Positions 35,470-45,345 of a stretch of DNA of 64,000 nucleotides are shown here, one piece after another. A program made the position numbers and the translations under genes. The number at the start of each line of letters is the position of its first letter. Position 1 is the stretch's first letter. The stretch spans positions 806,001 through 870,000 of the forward strand of contig NC_089178.1 in NCBI RefSeq assembly GCF_947507565.1. Direction: 5' to 3'. The notes beneath the pieces are model-generated. The model did no database searches. It had not been told where the DNA came from and saw nothing but the letters and a program-made list of their open reading frames with translations. Source of the DNA: Oscarella lobularis. Taxonomy: Eukaryota > Porifera > Homoscleromorpha > Homosclerophorida > Oscarellidae.

Positions 35470-36003
35470 ATCGCGTGGGCCCCTCTCCGGTTGCGAGTCC
35501 CGGATAGACTCCTGAGTACAGGAAGGTATTTTTCCCCGAACACCAGGGCGCGCGCGGGCGAAGCCCGCGCGCGCCCTGGTGGGAGGGGCTCTCAAACGTG
35601 ATCGGCCAAAATCTCGAAGTGTTTGTCTGTCCGTCGGTAACCCTGACGTCACAATCGCACTTAAACCAATCTCACACACAGGTGCCTTTATGACATCACA
35701 TTCATTGTGATGTCATACTCTCCCGTATTTTGAACACAATTGCTAGCGAAAAGGTGGCGTCACAGTAGATAACAACCCCGGATCGTAATGGAAAGCTTTC
35801 AAGCAAACAGGCACACACATACAGGACGACAAACAGGCTACATCACCCACTTCACACCGGAAATAAATAGACTAATAAACTGAAGAGTGCAGAACGGGCC
35901 CATAACACCATGATTCATTGAGAAAACCCAGTAAAGGAGCATGTTGGGTTTGTCGCGTGCTGCGAGCGAAGCACGCAAACCCAACTGCGAGCTGATAATC
36001 TAG
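35470..36003 (+). mobile_element. Possible short Helitron relative with two hairpins
   Basis: The stretch holds a perfect 19-bp-arm hairpin with GAA loop (35541-35581, arm CACCAGGGCGCGCGCGGGC). Near 35945-35986 it has an imperfect hairpin (GTTGGGTTTG ... AAACCCAAC), followed 14 bases later by CTAG (36000-36003). GAA loops and CTAG recall the Helitron ends elsewhere in the window. The base after CTAG is C rather than T, and no clear 5' TC end was found, so the call is tentative. No coding content. Confidence 0.35.
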
Positions 36004-36293
36004 CTTAGCACGTTTTGATATCTGAATGAAACGCTTGAACTCTGTCTATGAGTACTGTATAGGCATATCCACCAGGTGTTTCGAGAGTAAATTTACATCG
36101 AACAGTGCAGATAGCTTTTGCGCTGACTCTGACGGTACGATGTTTGCTACCGTAGATCGAACTACTGAGGGTGTTCGGGTATCATATGATGGCTTACAGC
36201 AGGCCATCATTATCTAGTTCTAGCCTCGGTTCCAGACCCTCTCTCCCCCGGATGTTAGGTTCTGGTACGGTCCCGCCCCTAACCCCGCCTATT

Positions 36294-36471
36294 ATGACGT
36301 GGGGGAACAGCATGGCGGACGATCGATCGCGAACTCTACTAAGATCGTTCGTTCGCACCCATTTCGCGCGTCCTACAGCTATCCGATTAAAGGACGCGCG
36401 AAATGGGTGCGAACGAACGATCTTAGTAGAGTTCGCGATCGATCGTCCGCCATGCTGTTCCCCCACGTCAT
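36294..36471. repeat. Perfect inverted repeat, 81-bp arms, 16-bp loop
   Basis: Arm 36294-36374 is the exact reverse complement of 36391-36471 with a 16-base spacer. The arm begins ATGACGTGGGGGAACAGCAT and ends ATTTCGCGCGTCCT. It contains ATCGATC and CGTTCGTTCG motifs. The left side is bounded by a C-rich segment ending TATT. The absence of any mismatch implies a very recent origin or active conversion. Confidence 0.9.
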
Positions 36472-36646
36472 GCAGCAAAAACCAGGTTTAGATGCAGATC
36501 TCCATTAGGTAGTGCTACCGTTTCTTCTACCAGTAGGACGTTCGTTATACACGGATAAATTAGAAAATCAACTACTTTCGGAATTTTTTTAGGACCTGCC
36601 CATATGCATGCGTTTTGTTCTTCATTAGAAGGATACGTCTAACCTA

Positions 36647-36950
36647 ATGGAGCAACGAGGGATGGAATGGAAACAGCCTCTTTTCAAGCCGAAGCATTTC
36701 TGCAATCAGTGCAATCAAAGCCCAGTGGGTGGAGGTCTGTGGCCTGTGGGAGGCACCAGCCAAATTCAATTGATCCTTCTGAATTTTTTTACTCAGCTAG
36801 GCCGCAGTGGCATTTTATGGATCAGTTCTTTGGACATAAATAATTATTCAAATGTTTGACAACGTATATAGCGAGGTGGAGTAAGTGAATGTGTAAACAT
36901 GCCTACGCAAGCGGACATGCCATCATTGGACAATTCTTCCAGTTTTAAAT
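36647..36950. repeat. Dispersed repeat copy B
   Basis: Homologous to 31387-31625, with about 80 extra bases (36838-36914). The right end overlaps sequence that reads on the minus strand as LKLEELSN, the tail of the neighbouring DRAM-like gene. No independent coding potential is convincing. Confidence 0.6.
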
Positions 36951-37722
36951 CAGCCAAATCCGCAGCGAAGGTCAGATTAAATGATTCAATTGCCAGAAAA
37001 CCACACCTTCAGTACAGATGTTAACAAATGTGCTGCACTTGGCATGCGACCTACCACTCGCACATGGCTATTTCGGTAAGATGCCTTTCCCAGCCGAAAA
37101 CTGAAATTAAAAAATTATTCCTTTTTCATCAAACGTTAGCCTATGTTTATTTCTTACCTGCAAAAAGTATAGCAGTGATGAGAAGAACATTTCCAATGAG
37201 AACAAAAATCCTCTTATTTATTAGTGAGGCCCTGGTAATTCGTTGGTCCCTCGGCGAATTCAACACAATAATAGTCATGTAGATGTCGTAGAACACAAAG
37301 AAACAGACAGCCGAAGCTAATTAAAGTGTAATCAATTTTTAGGGAAAAACTGTAGCGCGTGCGCGAGAGCCCCTACTCGAATGGGCGACGTCGTTCTCTT
37401 TTTCGTTAATTGCGCCCACGATTGCAAATGCGACGCTCGCCGCGAGACCGAATGCCGTCGACGTCCTGCGATACGAGAACGACGGAAAGGCCCAGTAAAC
37501 GAGAACGACATTCGCGAATAGAGCCACTGCGCCGAAGATGACACCGATACGAAAAGGGTATTTTTCGGGGGCTTCGACGGCGCAGTCGCTGATGAGGGGA
37601 AGCCAGGCCGGAACGTGGCCTAAGCCAACCGCCAAGGCGTAGCAAAGAAGGACGGTGCCAGTGGTAATTGCTACGGTGACGTAGGTGATGGTATTGACCG
37701 ATATTGAGCCGTAGACGAGCAT
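36850..37722 (-). CDS. DRAM/TMEM150 (Frag1/Sfk1) family protein, copy 1
   Basis: The first exon (37722 to about 37372) starts MLVYGSISVNTITYVTVAIT and has the family block CYALAVGLGHVPAWLPLISD then CAVEAPEKYPFRIG. Further exons give SAVCFFVFYDIYMTIIVLNS (near 37230-37320), VFGWERHLTEIAMCEW (near 37065-37110) and LAIESFNLTFAADLADLKLE. About six membrane helices are expected. Family knowledge: members regulate autophagy (DRAM) or plasma-membrane PI4-kinase (TMEM150/Sfk1). The 3' end is uncertain: the last exon enters a dispersed repeat, and the PPRY tail seen in copy 2 is not clearly joined. Confidence 0.7.
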
Positions 37723-37995
37723 GGAACCGATAGAATCTCCGTACAGCAGTCTATACGAGTGTTGGTCCACGCACCCGGAATATCCCAGGTATTGGGGTTC
37801 CACGCGTGCGTATGACAACTAACATTCTGAATGGGTGTACATGCCAGGAGACTCTTCACTGGCGCGTGAGCTAATTAGTCCGGCATTACGATAACTAAAG
37901 TTAGATAGCCAGCTTGAAATGCAATCACAGCACATTGGGGCAAAAGCGATTCAGGGTTCAAGAAAAATTCAAAATGTCAGTTTGGTCACAAGAGA

Positions 37996-38936
37996 TTAGT
38001 CAAGAGAAGCCTTTTCAGGTGTGCTAACCGTAGTAACGCTAATCTGCTTTTTGTCGTTGACTGCGTCAGAATAACGGGGCGGAGCATCTAGAAACAATAC
38101 TACGGCTAACTGGCAGTGTACTGTATTACAACATCATTACCATTAGATACTTCCTCCAGAGTAATGCCGGCCATATCAAAAGCGAAACTGAGATTAAATA
38201 TCTCAATGGCCAGAGTGCCTCCCCTTTGAAAATAGGCCGTTTGAATTAATACTACTTTAGTATAGTCTAATAAGTTGCGCACCATTCACATACGGCTATT
38301 ATTGTCTTGTACTTGTCCCAGCCCAAAGCTGCCAGATCCTACGTAATAAATCTTTTCAATTCTTTTAGATTCTTACCTGCTAGAATGCCGACGGTAACTA
38401 GCAGAATGATTCCCAAGAGAGCAAATATTCTCTTATTTATGAGCGATATTTTAGATATGCGCTGATCTCTTGGTGCGTTGAAGCAGATAATTGTCATGTA
38501 GATGTCGTAGAACAAAAAGAAGGAGACGGCAGCAACTGAAAACCAAGGGATGCATGGGTACGTGTGCAATCAGTGGGCGGTGAGCCATACCTGAATGCAC
38601 GGTATTGTCCTCCTCTTCGTTTACGGCACCAACGATTGCCAAGCCGACACTTGCTACGACGCCAAACGCCGCCGACGTCTTGCGAAGAGAGAACGACGGA
38701 AACGCCGAATAGACGAGCAGGACGTTGGCAATGAGAGCCGTTGCACCCGAAATGATTCCAAGGCGGAAAGGATACTTCTCAGGAGATTCGACGGCGCAAT
38801 CGCTAATCATGGGCAGCCAGGCCGGAACGTGGCCCAAACCCACTGCCAAAGCGTAGCACAGAAAGATTGTCGTTGTAGTGATTCCTACGGTGGTATAGGT
38901 GACCAGCTTCACAGGGATCGAACCGTAGACAGCCAT
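37996..38936 (-). CDS. DRAM/TMEM150 (Frag1/Sfk1) family protein, copy 2
   Basis: Exon 1 (38936 or 38990 to about 38592) gives MAVYGSIPVKLVTYTTVGIT and LGHVPAWLPMISDCAVESPE then KYPFRLG. Later exons are VSFFLFYDIYMTIICFNAPR (near 38390-38540), DLAALGWDKYKTIIAVCEW (near 38283-38340), LAIEIFNLSFAFDMAGITLE (near 38150-38230), and a tail DAPPRYSDAVNDKKQISVTT ending at 37996. It is a tandem paralog of copy 1 with the same exon phases, and predicted to be a multi-pass membrane protein. An upstream in-frame Met at 38990 could be the start instead. Confidence 0.75.
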
Positions 38937-38990
38937 GGTGAGAAGATAGTCACAAGATGCATCGACGTCATGCAGTGAGGGGGAGGCCAT

Positions 38991-39331
38991 CGCGAAAGTG
39001 GGAGATCAAAACCCGGACATGAAACCATCACGCCATCTTTCTCTAAAGACCTCCCCGGAAGTCTTTTGTTGATGTTCGGCTTTTCCAACATTACTGCTAC
39101 CGCAACAACGCTTTTTGATGCCAAGGTGACTCCAAAGCTAGACTACAGACGGGCTTACCTTTATCCTTTAGGGATTGAGTAATACGGAAATCAAAAATAC
39201 TGAAACCAAATTGCAGACTGAGCCTGCCACTTATTGCGTATACATGGGCGGGCGAAAAAAGAACACAGAGCAACATAAAAGAGCAAAAAATCAGCAATTT
39301 TAGGAGAAGAGAGTTGAAGGACAGAGCTAAG
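38991..39331. other. Intergenic spacer, no gene seen
   Basis: The spacer upstream of DRAM-like copy 2 and downstream of the glycosidase-like gene has AT-rich sequence with no supported feature. Minus-strand frames here are not recognisable. Confidence 0.45.
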
Positions 39332-41995
39332 CTACTTTTGCGTTGGAGTGGTTGCCGTCGCTCTTCCGTCTGCACCGATTTCAACGTCGACCGCGTAAAT
39401 AGTTCCGGTTGTGTCCGAAGTGAATTTGACGAACCAAAGAGTGAGTTTTTCGCCCGCACTGCCTTCCATTTCTACCGTCAGCTCCGCGCCGCTTAGCTGC
39501 ACCGATACAAATCTCTGCGGCGAAACGGCGACAATCTTTTCTCTTTCACCTAAAAGTGCCCATCCATTACTAAAAACCGGATTAATCGAATACACAATGA
39601 AGCGATGCTCCTTTCCGCTCATAGAACCCGTCTCGATTTTGAGAGTGTGAGCAGCATCAAACCATTGAAGACAAAGCGACGCTCGACTTCCACTGCTACA
39701 ATTTGGAAATCCCCACATGCCGGCGACAAATTTCCCAGCTTGAGGATGCAATTTCATTGGATACAAGTCATCCGGAGAGAGCTCGTAAGACTTGGCAACG
39801 TCAATAGCAATAACGTGGTAATACGCAACGGAGTCAATCAACGAGTGAGTATTCCATACGTATCCCGACTGAATGCGATTGGGAATATACGTCGCGTCAA
39901 CGGGCACGGCGGGCTTCGACGGCTTCAGCAAGACTCCGTCATCGCGACAGGAGCGACGAATCAGCGACGCGTTTGTCATATCAAGCCCGTCGCTTATTCC
40001 GACGGGACCGGCACTAAATGTACTAATTACCGTACGAAGATGAATGTTGTTCGACGAGGTGTTGTAGGGATTGCCCGGCTGATCGGCAGTCGTCCATATG
40101 TCATCAAAGAAAGGACCAATGTCGAGTGCTCGCATGAGAAGAGACGTCTGAGCGATGTTCCATCGATTATCAGCCGTTGGAAAATCGTCTTCGCTGGCCC
40201 TAGCATTGGTGACAGCCGGAAACATGACAGACTGAAGCAGATCGCTAATGAATAAAACGGCAATGAAAAATTTGTCGCTTGCGTGGAAAAGAATTACTTG
40301 GGAAGTTCCATGCACAGTTGTATGTTGACGTGACGTTTGAGCGCTGCGTCGGCGATTCCTTTGAACCACAGTTCGGCAGAATTGCTCACGGATTGCTGCA
40401 TCTCTTTGAATAGAAGAAATTGAAAGTCGGTGAAGTCGAGCTCAAAGGCGCCCATGCTGGACGCGTGCTGGGACATAATTGCGTCGTAGAATTGAGCCGA
40501 CTGTGAAGGGACGACGGCAGCGATAGGACTGTGAGCCCACGACGGCCATCCGACACTAAAATTTAAGCTGGTAAGAAACTCAAAACTCTTGTTGGCTGCG
40601 TAGACATTCTGGGCGCTGAAGTAAGCGGCATAGAGTAGAAGAGGAATTCCAAGTTGTTCCCTATACAAGAAGACGTCAAGCAACAGTGTCAAGAAGAACT
40701 GGAATGCCGACCTCACCTGAACCAAGGAAGCCCGTTAGGAAAATAGTCTTTTCGTGCTGTCCACTCGGTGCAGCCATTCTGAAAGGGATACCACCAGGGA
40801 TCAAGTTGCATGTAGGCTATGGGCACGTTTGCTTTGTCCAACGCTTTCTTCACGTTAATTAACACATCTTGAGGACGCTGTTCGGGATGCTTCAACCAAT
40901 ACCCAAGATAATAATAGGCGCCGTTGTCTAAAGAAGCAACAAAAATATCGCCGTAAGAAACACATGCAATGTATCTCAAATTTACCCGTCCAATATCCGA
41001 GTTTTGTGTTCACCAGATCGTTGTCTTTCTGAATCCTCTGAGTGCCGTAGGCGACACGCAAAGTGCTGCCCCAAGTCTCAACGGCATCCGTTACACCGAA
41101 CATTGATCCTGTTAGTCCAAATTGAGCGGAAAACGTGTCCGGAGTGCCGACGTCGTTCACATAGCCGCTGAGACCAAATCCAAGAGCCGTCGCTTTCGCT
41201 GGCCACGTTATCTGGTACTTGGTGCTGAAAAGATGCTTGAAATGTTTGAAGGGACCAATGACTAGGGCGTCAGAGCGAGATGATTTGGTGTCAAACAGAA
41301 CGAGAGGTCCTCCTTCGATTCCTCCTTTATACTCGCTCAATCCGATTCCATATGAATTTGAATCGGCTGAGAAACGACCGTGCCATTCAACGTATCCTAA
41401 CGATGCAAGCTTGGAATTAGGCAAAAACTCAAACGACGGAAAACTGAAGGAGATATTAGTACTGCTCCAAAATTCGCCTACATTCACCGGCGCGCCGGGC
41501 TCGCCGGGCTCGCCTTGCGCCATACCAACCCCACCCTCCGGAAACGTCTATGAAAATAAAGAGGGGCTTCTGTTTGTATTTCGAGACACTGGCATTTTCA
41601 TTCGTACCGTCTCAAAAATGAAGAGATCGAAGTCACTGTAGTACTTCACCGCACACAGCATTGGAGTATCGGTAGCACTGCCAAGTCTATCGATGTCTAG
41701 GGGACAGTGGTAGCTGACAATAACCGCGTTGAAGATTCCCAAAATGGGGTCCTTGCCCGTCACACTAGTGACATTGTTCAGAAGAAGACCATCGCTACCG
41801 TAGCACCACATTCCATAGACGTGGAGTGACGTCAAATAGGCTTTGTTCTCCAGCCAAATTTCGCCATTTACCCAAACTGCGTACGTTCCATCGTCCTTCA
41901 TAGACACCTGATGTCGTTTGCCTTGTCTCCAGACCTCCTTTGCAACGGTAGAGCAAAGGAAAATGCCGAAAAGCGATACGAGTAAATCTTCCCAT
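39332..41995 (-). CDS. TIM-barrel glycoside-hydrolase-like protein, 5' end unresolved
   Basis: Six or more exons. The presumed N-terminus includes SLFGIFLCSTVAKEVWRQGK, signal-peptide-like but with no in-frame ATG found. Then come a beta-rich N-domain (GTYAVWVNGEIWLENKAYLT), a short collagen-like GEPGEPGAP, and FGLSGYVNDVGTPDTFSAQF. Barrel blocks follow: GAYYYLGYWLKHPEQRPQDV, AYMQLDPWWYP, AFELDFTDFQFLLFKE, HVNIQLCMELP, RALDIGPFFDDIW, and STFSAGPVGISDGLD with DDGVLLKPSKPAVPVD. This order recalls clan-D alpha-galactosidases (GH36/GH27) or GH31, with the Asp of DFTD and DDIW as catalytic candidates. The exact family is not assigned. A probable signal suggests secretion. Confidence 0.65.
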
Positions 41996-43425
41996 AATTT
42001 ACGGAGCTTCGTACGGGGCCTGCGTTTCCGATGCGGGACCTCGCGTTTTCGCCTTCAAATTTCGCCGCCCGACGCCGCCGCGACCGCGCTTCGATCGCGC
42101 CGCCGCGCTTCGAACGCCCTTCCGCGCGATCGATTGAACGCGCGATCGTCGGGACCCCCGCCGCGGATCCTCCTCCGCCGCCGCTTTCCCGGGCCGCCGA
42201 TCGCGCCGGAATTCCAAACGCGACGTCTCGCGCGGGTTCTCTACCGGTCCGAATCGAGCAATCGCCGCCGTGAAGTCGCGTTTCGCCCCAATTCGAATCG
42301 CCTTAGAGTGCGCTATGCATATTTTCTCCGCCGCCATCTTCCTTTGTCTTTCCGTTTTTCCATGGCTTCTTCCGCGCGAAAGCGACCTCGCTGCGAGGTT
42401 CCAGCGACTCCTGGTAGAGTGCCCTGCCCTTGCAATACGTGTATCCCTGATGCATGTTTCCTCCCTGAGTTAAGTTTACCGCATAGTGGAATTCGCAGTG
42501 TACCATTCCCTGCTTGCAGAGTACGTATCGCTGATGCATGTTTTTGTGCAATTGACACTGCACCACTTCCTGCTTGCAGGGTATGTATCCCTGATGCACG
42601 TTTTCCCCCTGAGTTTACTGCATACTGTACATAGTGCAATTCACAGTGTACCATTCCCTGCTTGCAGGGTATGTATCCCTGATGCATGTTTTTCGCCTGA
42701 GTTTAATACCGCATAGTGCAATTCGCAGCGTACCATGCCCTGCTTGCAGGGTATGTATCCCTGATGCACGTTTTTCCCCTGAGTTTACCGCATGGTGAAA
42801 TTCGCAGGGTACCATGCCCTGCTTGAAGGGTATGTGTCCCTGATGCACGTTTTACCCCTGAGTTTACTGCATACTGTGCGTAGTGCAATTCACAGTGTAC
42901 CATTCCCTGCTTGCAGGGTATGTATCCCTGATGCATGTTTTCCTCCTGAGTTTACCGCATGGTGCAATTCGCAGTGTACCACTTCCTGCTTGCAGGGTAT
43001 GTATCCCTGATGCACGTTTTCCCCCTGAGTTTACTGCATACTGTACATCGTGCAATTCACAGTGTACCATTCCCTGCTTGCAGGGTATGTATCCCTGATG
43101 CATGTTTTTCGCCTGAGTTTAATACCGCATAGTGCAATTCGCAGTGTACCATGCCCTGCTTGCAGGGTATCTATCCCTGATGCACGTTTTCCCCCTCAGT
43201 TTACTGCATACTGTACATAGTGCAATTCACAGTCTACCATTCCCTGCTTGCAGGGTATGTATTCCTGATGCATGTTTTTCGCCTGAGTTTAATGCTGCAT
43301 AGTGCAATTCGCAGTGTACCATGCCCTGCTTCCGGGTATGTATCCCTGATTCGTGTTTTCCCCCTGAGTTTACAGCATATTGCAGTTCACTTGCGTGGCA
43401 GCTTTAAATGATGGGAAGATAAACG
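41983..43425. mobile_element. Putative TIR element carrying a GC-rich block and minisatellite
   Basis: ATCTTCCCATAATTTACGGAGC (41988 on, shown here as 20 plus 2 bases) recurs inverted at about 43400-43421 as AGCTTTAAATGATGGGAAGAT, a terminal inverted repeat with one mismatch in the core. Between them lie a very CpG-rich stretch (42020-42300) and the 80-88 bp minisatellite. No target duplication is certain. The left end coincides with the 5' exon of the glycosidase-like gene. Confidence 0.4.
42420..43385. repeat. Minisatellite of alternating 80- and 88-bp units, about 12 copies
   Basis: Each unit has the palindrome CCCTGCTTGCAGGG followed by TATGTATCCCTGATGCA, then a CCCTGAGTTTA block. Spacings between successive cores are about 59, 89, 80, 80, 88, 80, 87, 81, 88 and 84 bases, so a short and a long unit alternate for much of the array. 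The long unit contains an extra CTGTACATAG-type insert. Open frames in it (MHQGYIPCKQGMVHCE on the minus strand) are a by-product of the repeat. Confidence 0.9.
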
Positions 43426-43429
43426 ATGT

Positions 43430-44408
43430 GCCGATTTTGAAAAGACAAAATCGTTAAACTCATCTTTTCTGCGAAATAGAATTAGGTTAATTTGCCCGGT
43501 TGCGGCTCTTGGACAAGGACCGGTCTATTCACAGCTGCAAAGCGGCTCCGGTCTATTAGTAGCGCTGGAAACGAGAGAGGTTATTTCGCATCTTCAGTAG
43601 GCTGGACCATATGCAACAGCTAAACGCGCGACTACTGCGCAGATTGATCTGAGCAGTGAATTGACCGACGCGACTACTGCTGCTGCTGTTTCTTCTGCTG
43701 CTGCATGCAGCGATTAGCCCGGTTGGAGCAGCTGTGAATAGATCGTGACCGTCTGCTTCTGCTGCGATGGGACCGCGCGATTGGGTAGAGGAGCGGTTTA
43801 CTTATATGCCGAGGCCCGCTACTGAAGCTTTTTTAGTGGGCAAGGACTATCATGTACAGCAGTTACGAATGACTTACGACCGGATTCAGCGCAGCTGCAA
43901 ATTACCAAGGATCGGCTGCTGTACATGAACCCGACCGATTACCGAATGTCCAAATAGATGACAAAATAGTTACGATATGTTAATCGGGCGCCTCCAAACA
44001 AACCAAGTTGGTTTACAGCGTAGGAAATGACCAGAGTATACAGCCTGAGATTTCTCCTTGAATAGCTTTTGCGGCTGTAAATGAGCTTCGACAAGAAACT
44101 GCAGCTGTATTCCAATAAGCTAACGCGGGTAAAAAAGCCGTAGCTAGCCCACGTAGGTCGAATTGCAGCGGCGCTTAAGAGACCCGATTCGTGCATTAGA
44201 GATATAGCGTTAGAGATATATAGCAGAATAGAGTCGTAACGGTCGCAGAAAACCGGCCTATCAGCGAGCGGCACTGCGGGTTGACAACACGCTGTAAAAT
44301 GCCGTTAGAATATTGCAAGAAACGGCCGAATAAGCATAATTTCATATGCGCTCATGTCTGAATACAAACGCCTAAACAACCCGTTCGATGAACGGGTAAA
44401 TCAGCTAG
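43430..44408 (+). mobile_element. Helitron 3' end and adjoining repeat body
   Basis: Hairpin ACCCGTTC-GAT-GAACGGGT (44379-44397), spacer AAATCAG, CTAG (44405-44408) and host T form a textbook Helitron 3' terminus on the plus strand. The body upstream has inverted segments (GGTCTATTCACAGCTGC near 43523 and GCAGCTGTGAATAGATC near 43729) and a GCTGCT-rich stretch. The 5' end was not located, so the left limit is arbitrary. No coding capacity is seen. Confidence 0.55.
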
Positions 44409-44481
44409 TGTTTACACATTCTAACAGTCAATCACAACTTCCTCTTTAGTTCTCGCTAACCGGCTAGAGCACGCTAAAGCG

Positions 44482-44694
44482 ATGGCGTTCGACGAGAGAC
44501 GAACTCCTTTCTGCCCTCCTTTCTATGGTTCAACGACACAGACTCCGCCGACGAGAGTTACTACCGGTGAGAAAAAACGGCGTGGGACAAAGGCGTCAAC
44601 AACAACGTCAACATCAATGCAACATTTATTGAACATGACTGAAAAAACATTACAAAATTTTTTTGTGAGCCGCAAAGACGACCGAATTGTTTAA
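44482..44694 (+). pseudogene. Partial duplicate of F-box/WD40 exon 1 (copy 1)
   Basis: The upstream context GAGCACGCTAAAGCGATGGCGT and the start MAFDERR match the start of the intact gene at 53867. It keeps the dispersed T(S)T run (KASTTTSTSM) but diverges and stops after 70 residues. It is followed by a collagen-like remnant on the plus strand at 44705-44760. No F-box or WD repeats follow. Confidence 0.6.
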
Positions 44695-45033
44695 GATCTT
44701 ATTTTTGAAGCCCGCGACGCCCTAGATCTCCTGGTGGCCTGGCTTCCGCTACAACAAACTGGACTTGACGACCCAGATTTCCCCCCAAGCGGGCACTGAA
44801 AAATTTGCATGAGAGAGAGGGCGTGTCGTTGAGAGTCTATTTGAGTTTCGCATCCAGGGTAAGTTGCGCTTGAGTAGTCGGCATCCTTTCTATATACAAA
44901 ACGCATGTATCACTAGTACGTAGCCAGGAACGATGCGACAGTGCGTGTTGTAAAACGACCAAGTGGTACCACTTACGGTCTTGCTATCCAATTCGGTATA
45001 ACGGAGCAGGCGCACCAGGCATCCAGGACGGCA

Positions 45034-45345
45034 CTAGGCATCATATTCCGTCGTCATTCTAATAAATAGATATGTGGTGGTTACTTTTTAGGGGTAAACT
45101 GGGAGATGGCTATACCTTGGCGGTGGCTCGAAACCGCCGATCCATGCTAAAGACATTTGCCTCAGCACGGATTTGAATGTGACAACCGCTGAGACGGAAA
45201 AAATTCGCTCGGCGCTGCCAATCAGATTAGACAGCGCGCGAACGTGCGGAGGTATCGGAGGCTGCAAAGCCTGCCTGATTCCTCGTATTTCTTCCATCAG
45301 ATCTTCCATCATTGTCAGAATTTCAAATTGATCGTATTGTGCCAT
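45034..45345 (-). CDS. Small two-exon gene, MAQY family copy 1
   Basis: Exons 45345-45116 and 45058-45034 join in frame to 84 residues. MAQYDQFEILTMMEDLMEEI is a short amphipathic helix, followed by ALQPPIPPHVRALSNLIGSA, a hydrophobic stretch FSVSAVVTFKSVLRQMSLAW, and the end PPPRMTTEYDA. The copy at 49785 has the same splice positions and ending (MTMESDA), which supports a translated gene. No known family; function unknown. Confidence 0.5.

Noticed and set aside
36026-36508. Overlapping frames around the palindrome (MGEQHGGRSIANSTKIVRSH)
   Set aside because: They appear in mirrored form on both strands purely because of the inverted repeat. No homology or splice sites.
39097-39459. Minus-strand 120-residue frame with a hydrophobic stretch (LLLKLLIFCSFMLLCVLF)
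   Set aside because: It overlaps the glycosidase-like last exon in another frame, and the hydrophobic part is AT-rich 3' sequence. No homology or exon partner.
42303-43103. Long minus-strand frames repeating MHQGYIPCKQGMVHCE, looking like a repeat protein gene
   Set aside because: They arise from the 80-88 bp minisatellite. Frames overlap each other, change with unit length and have no start context or splice support.
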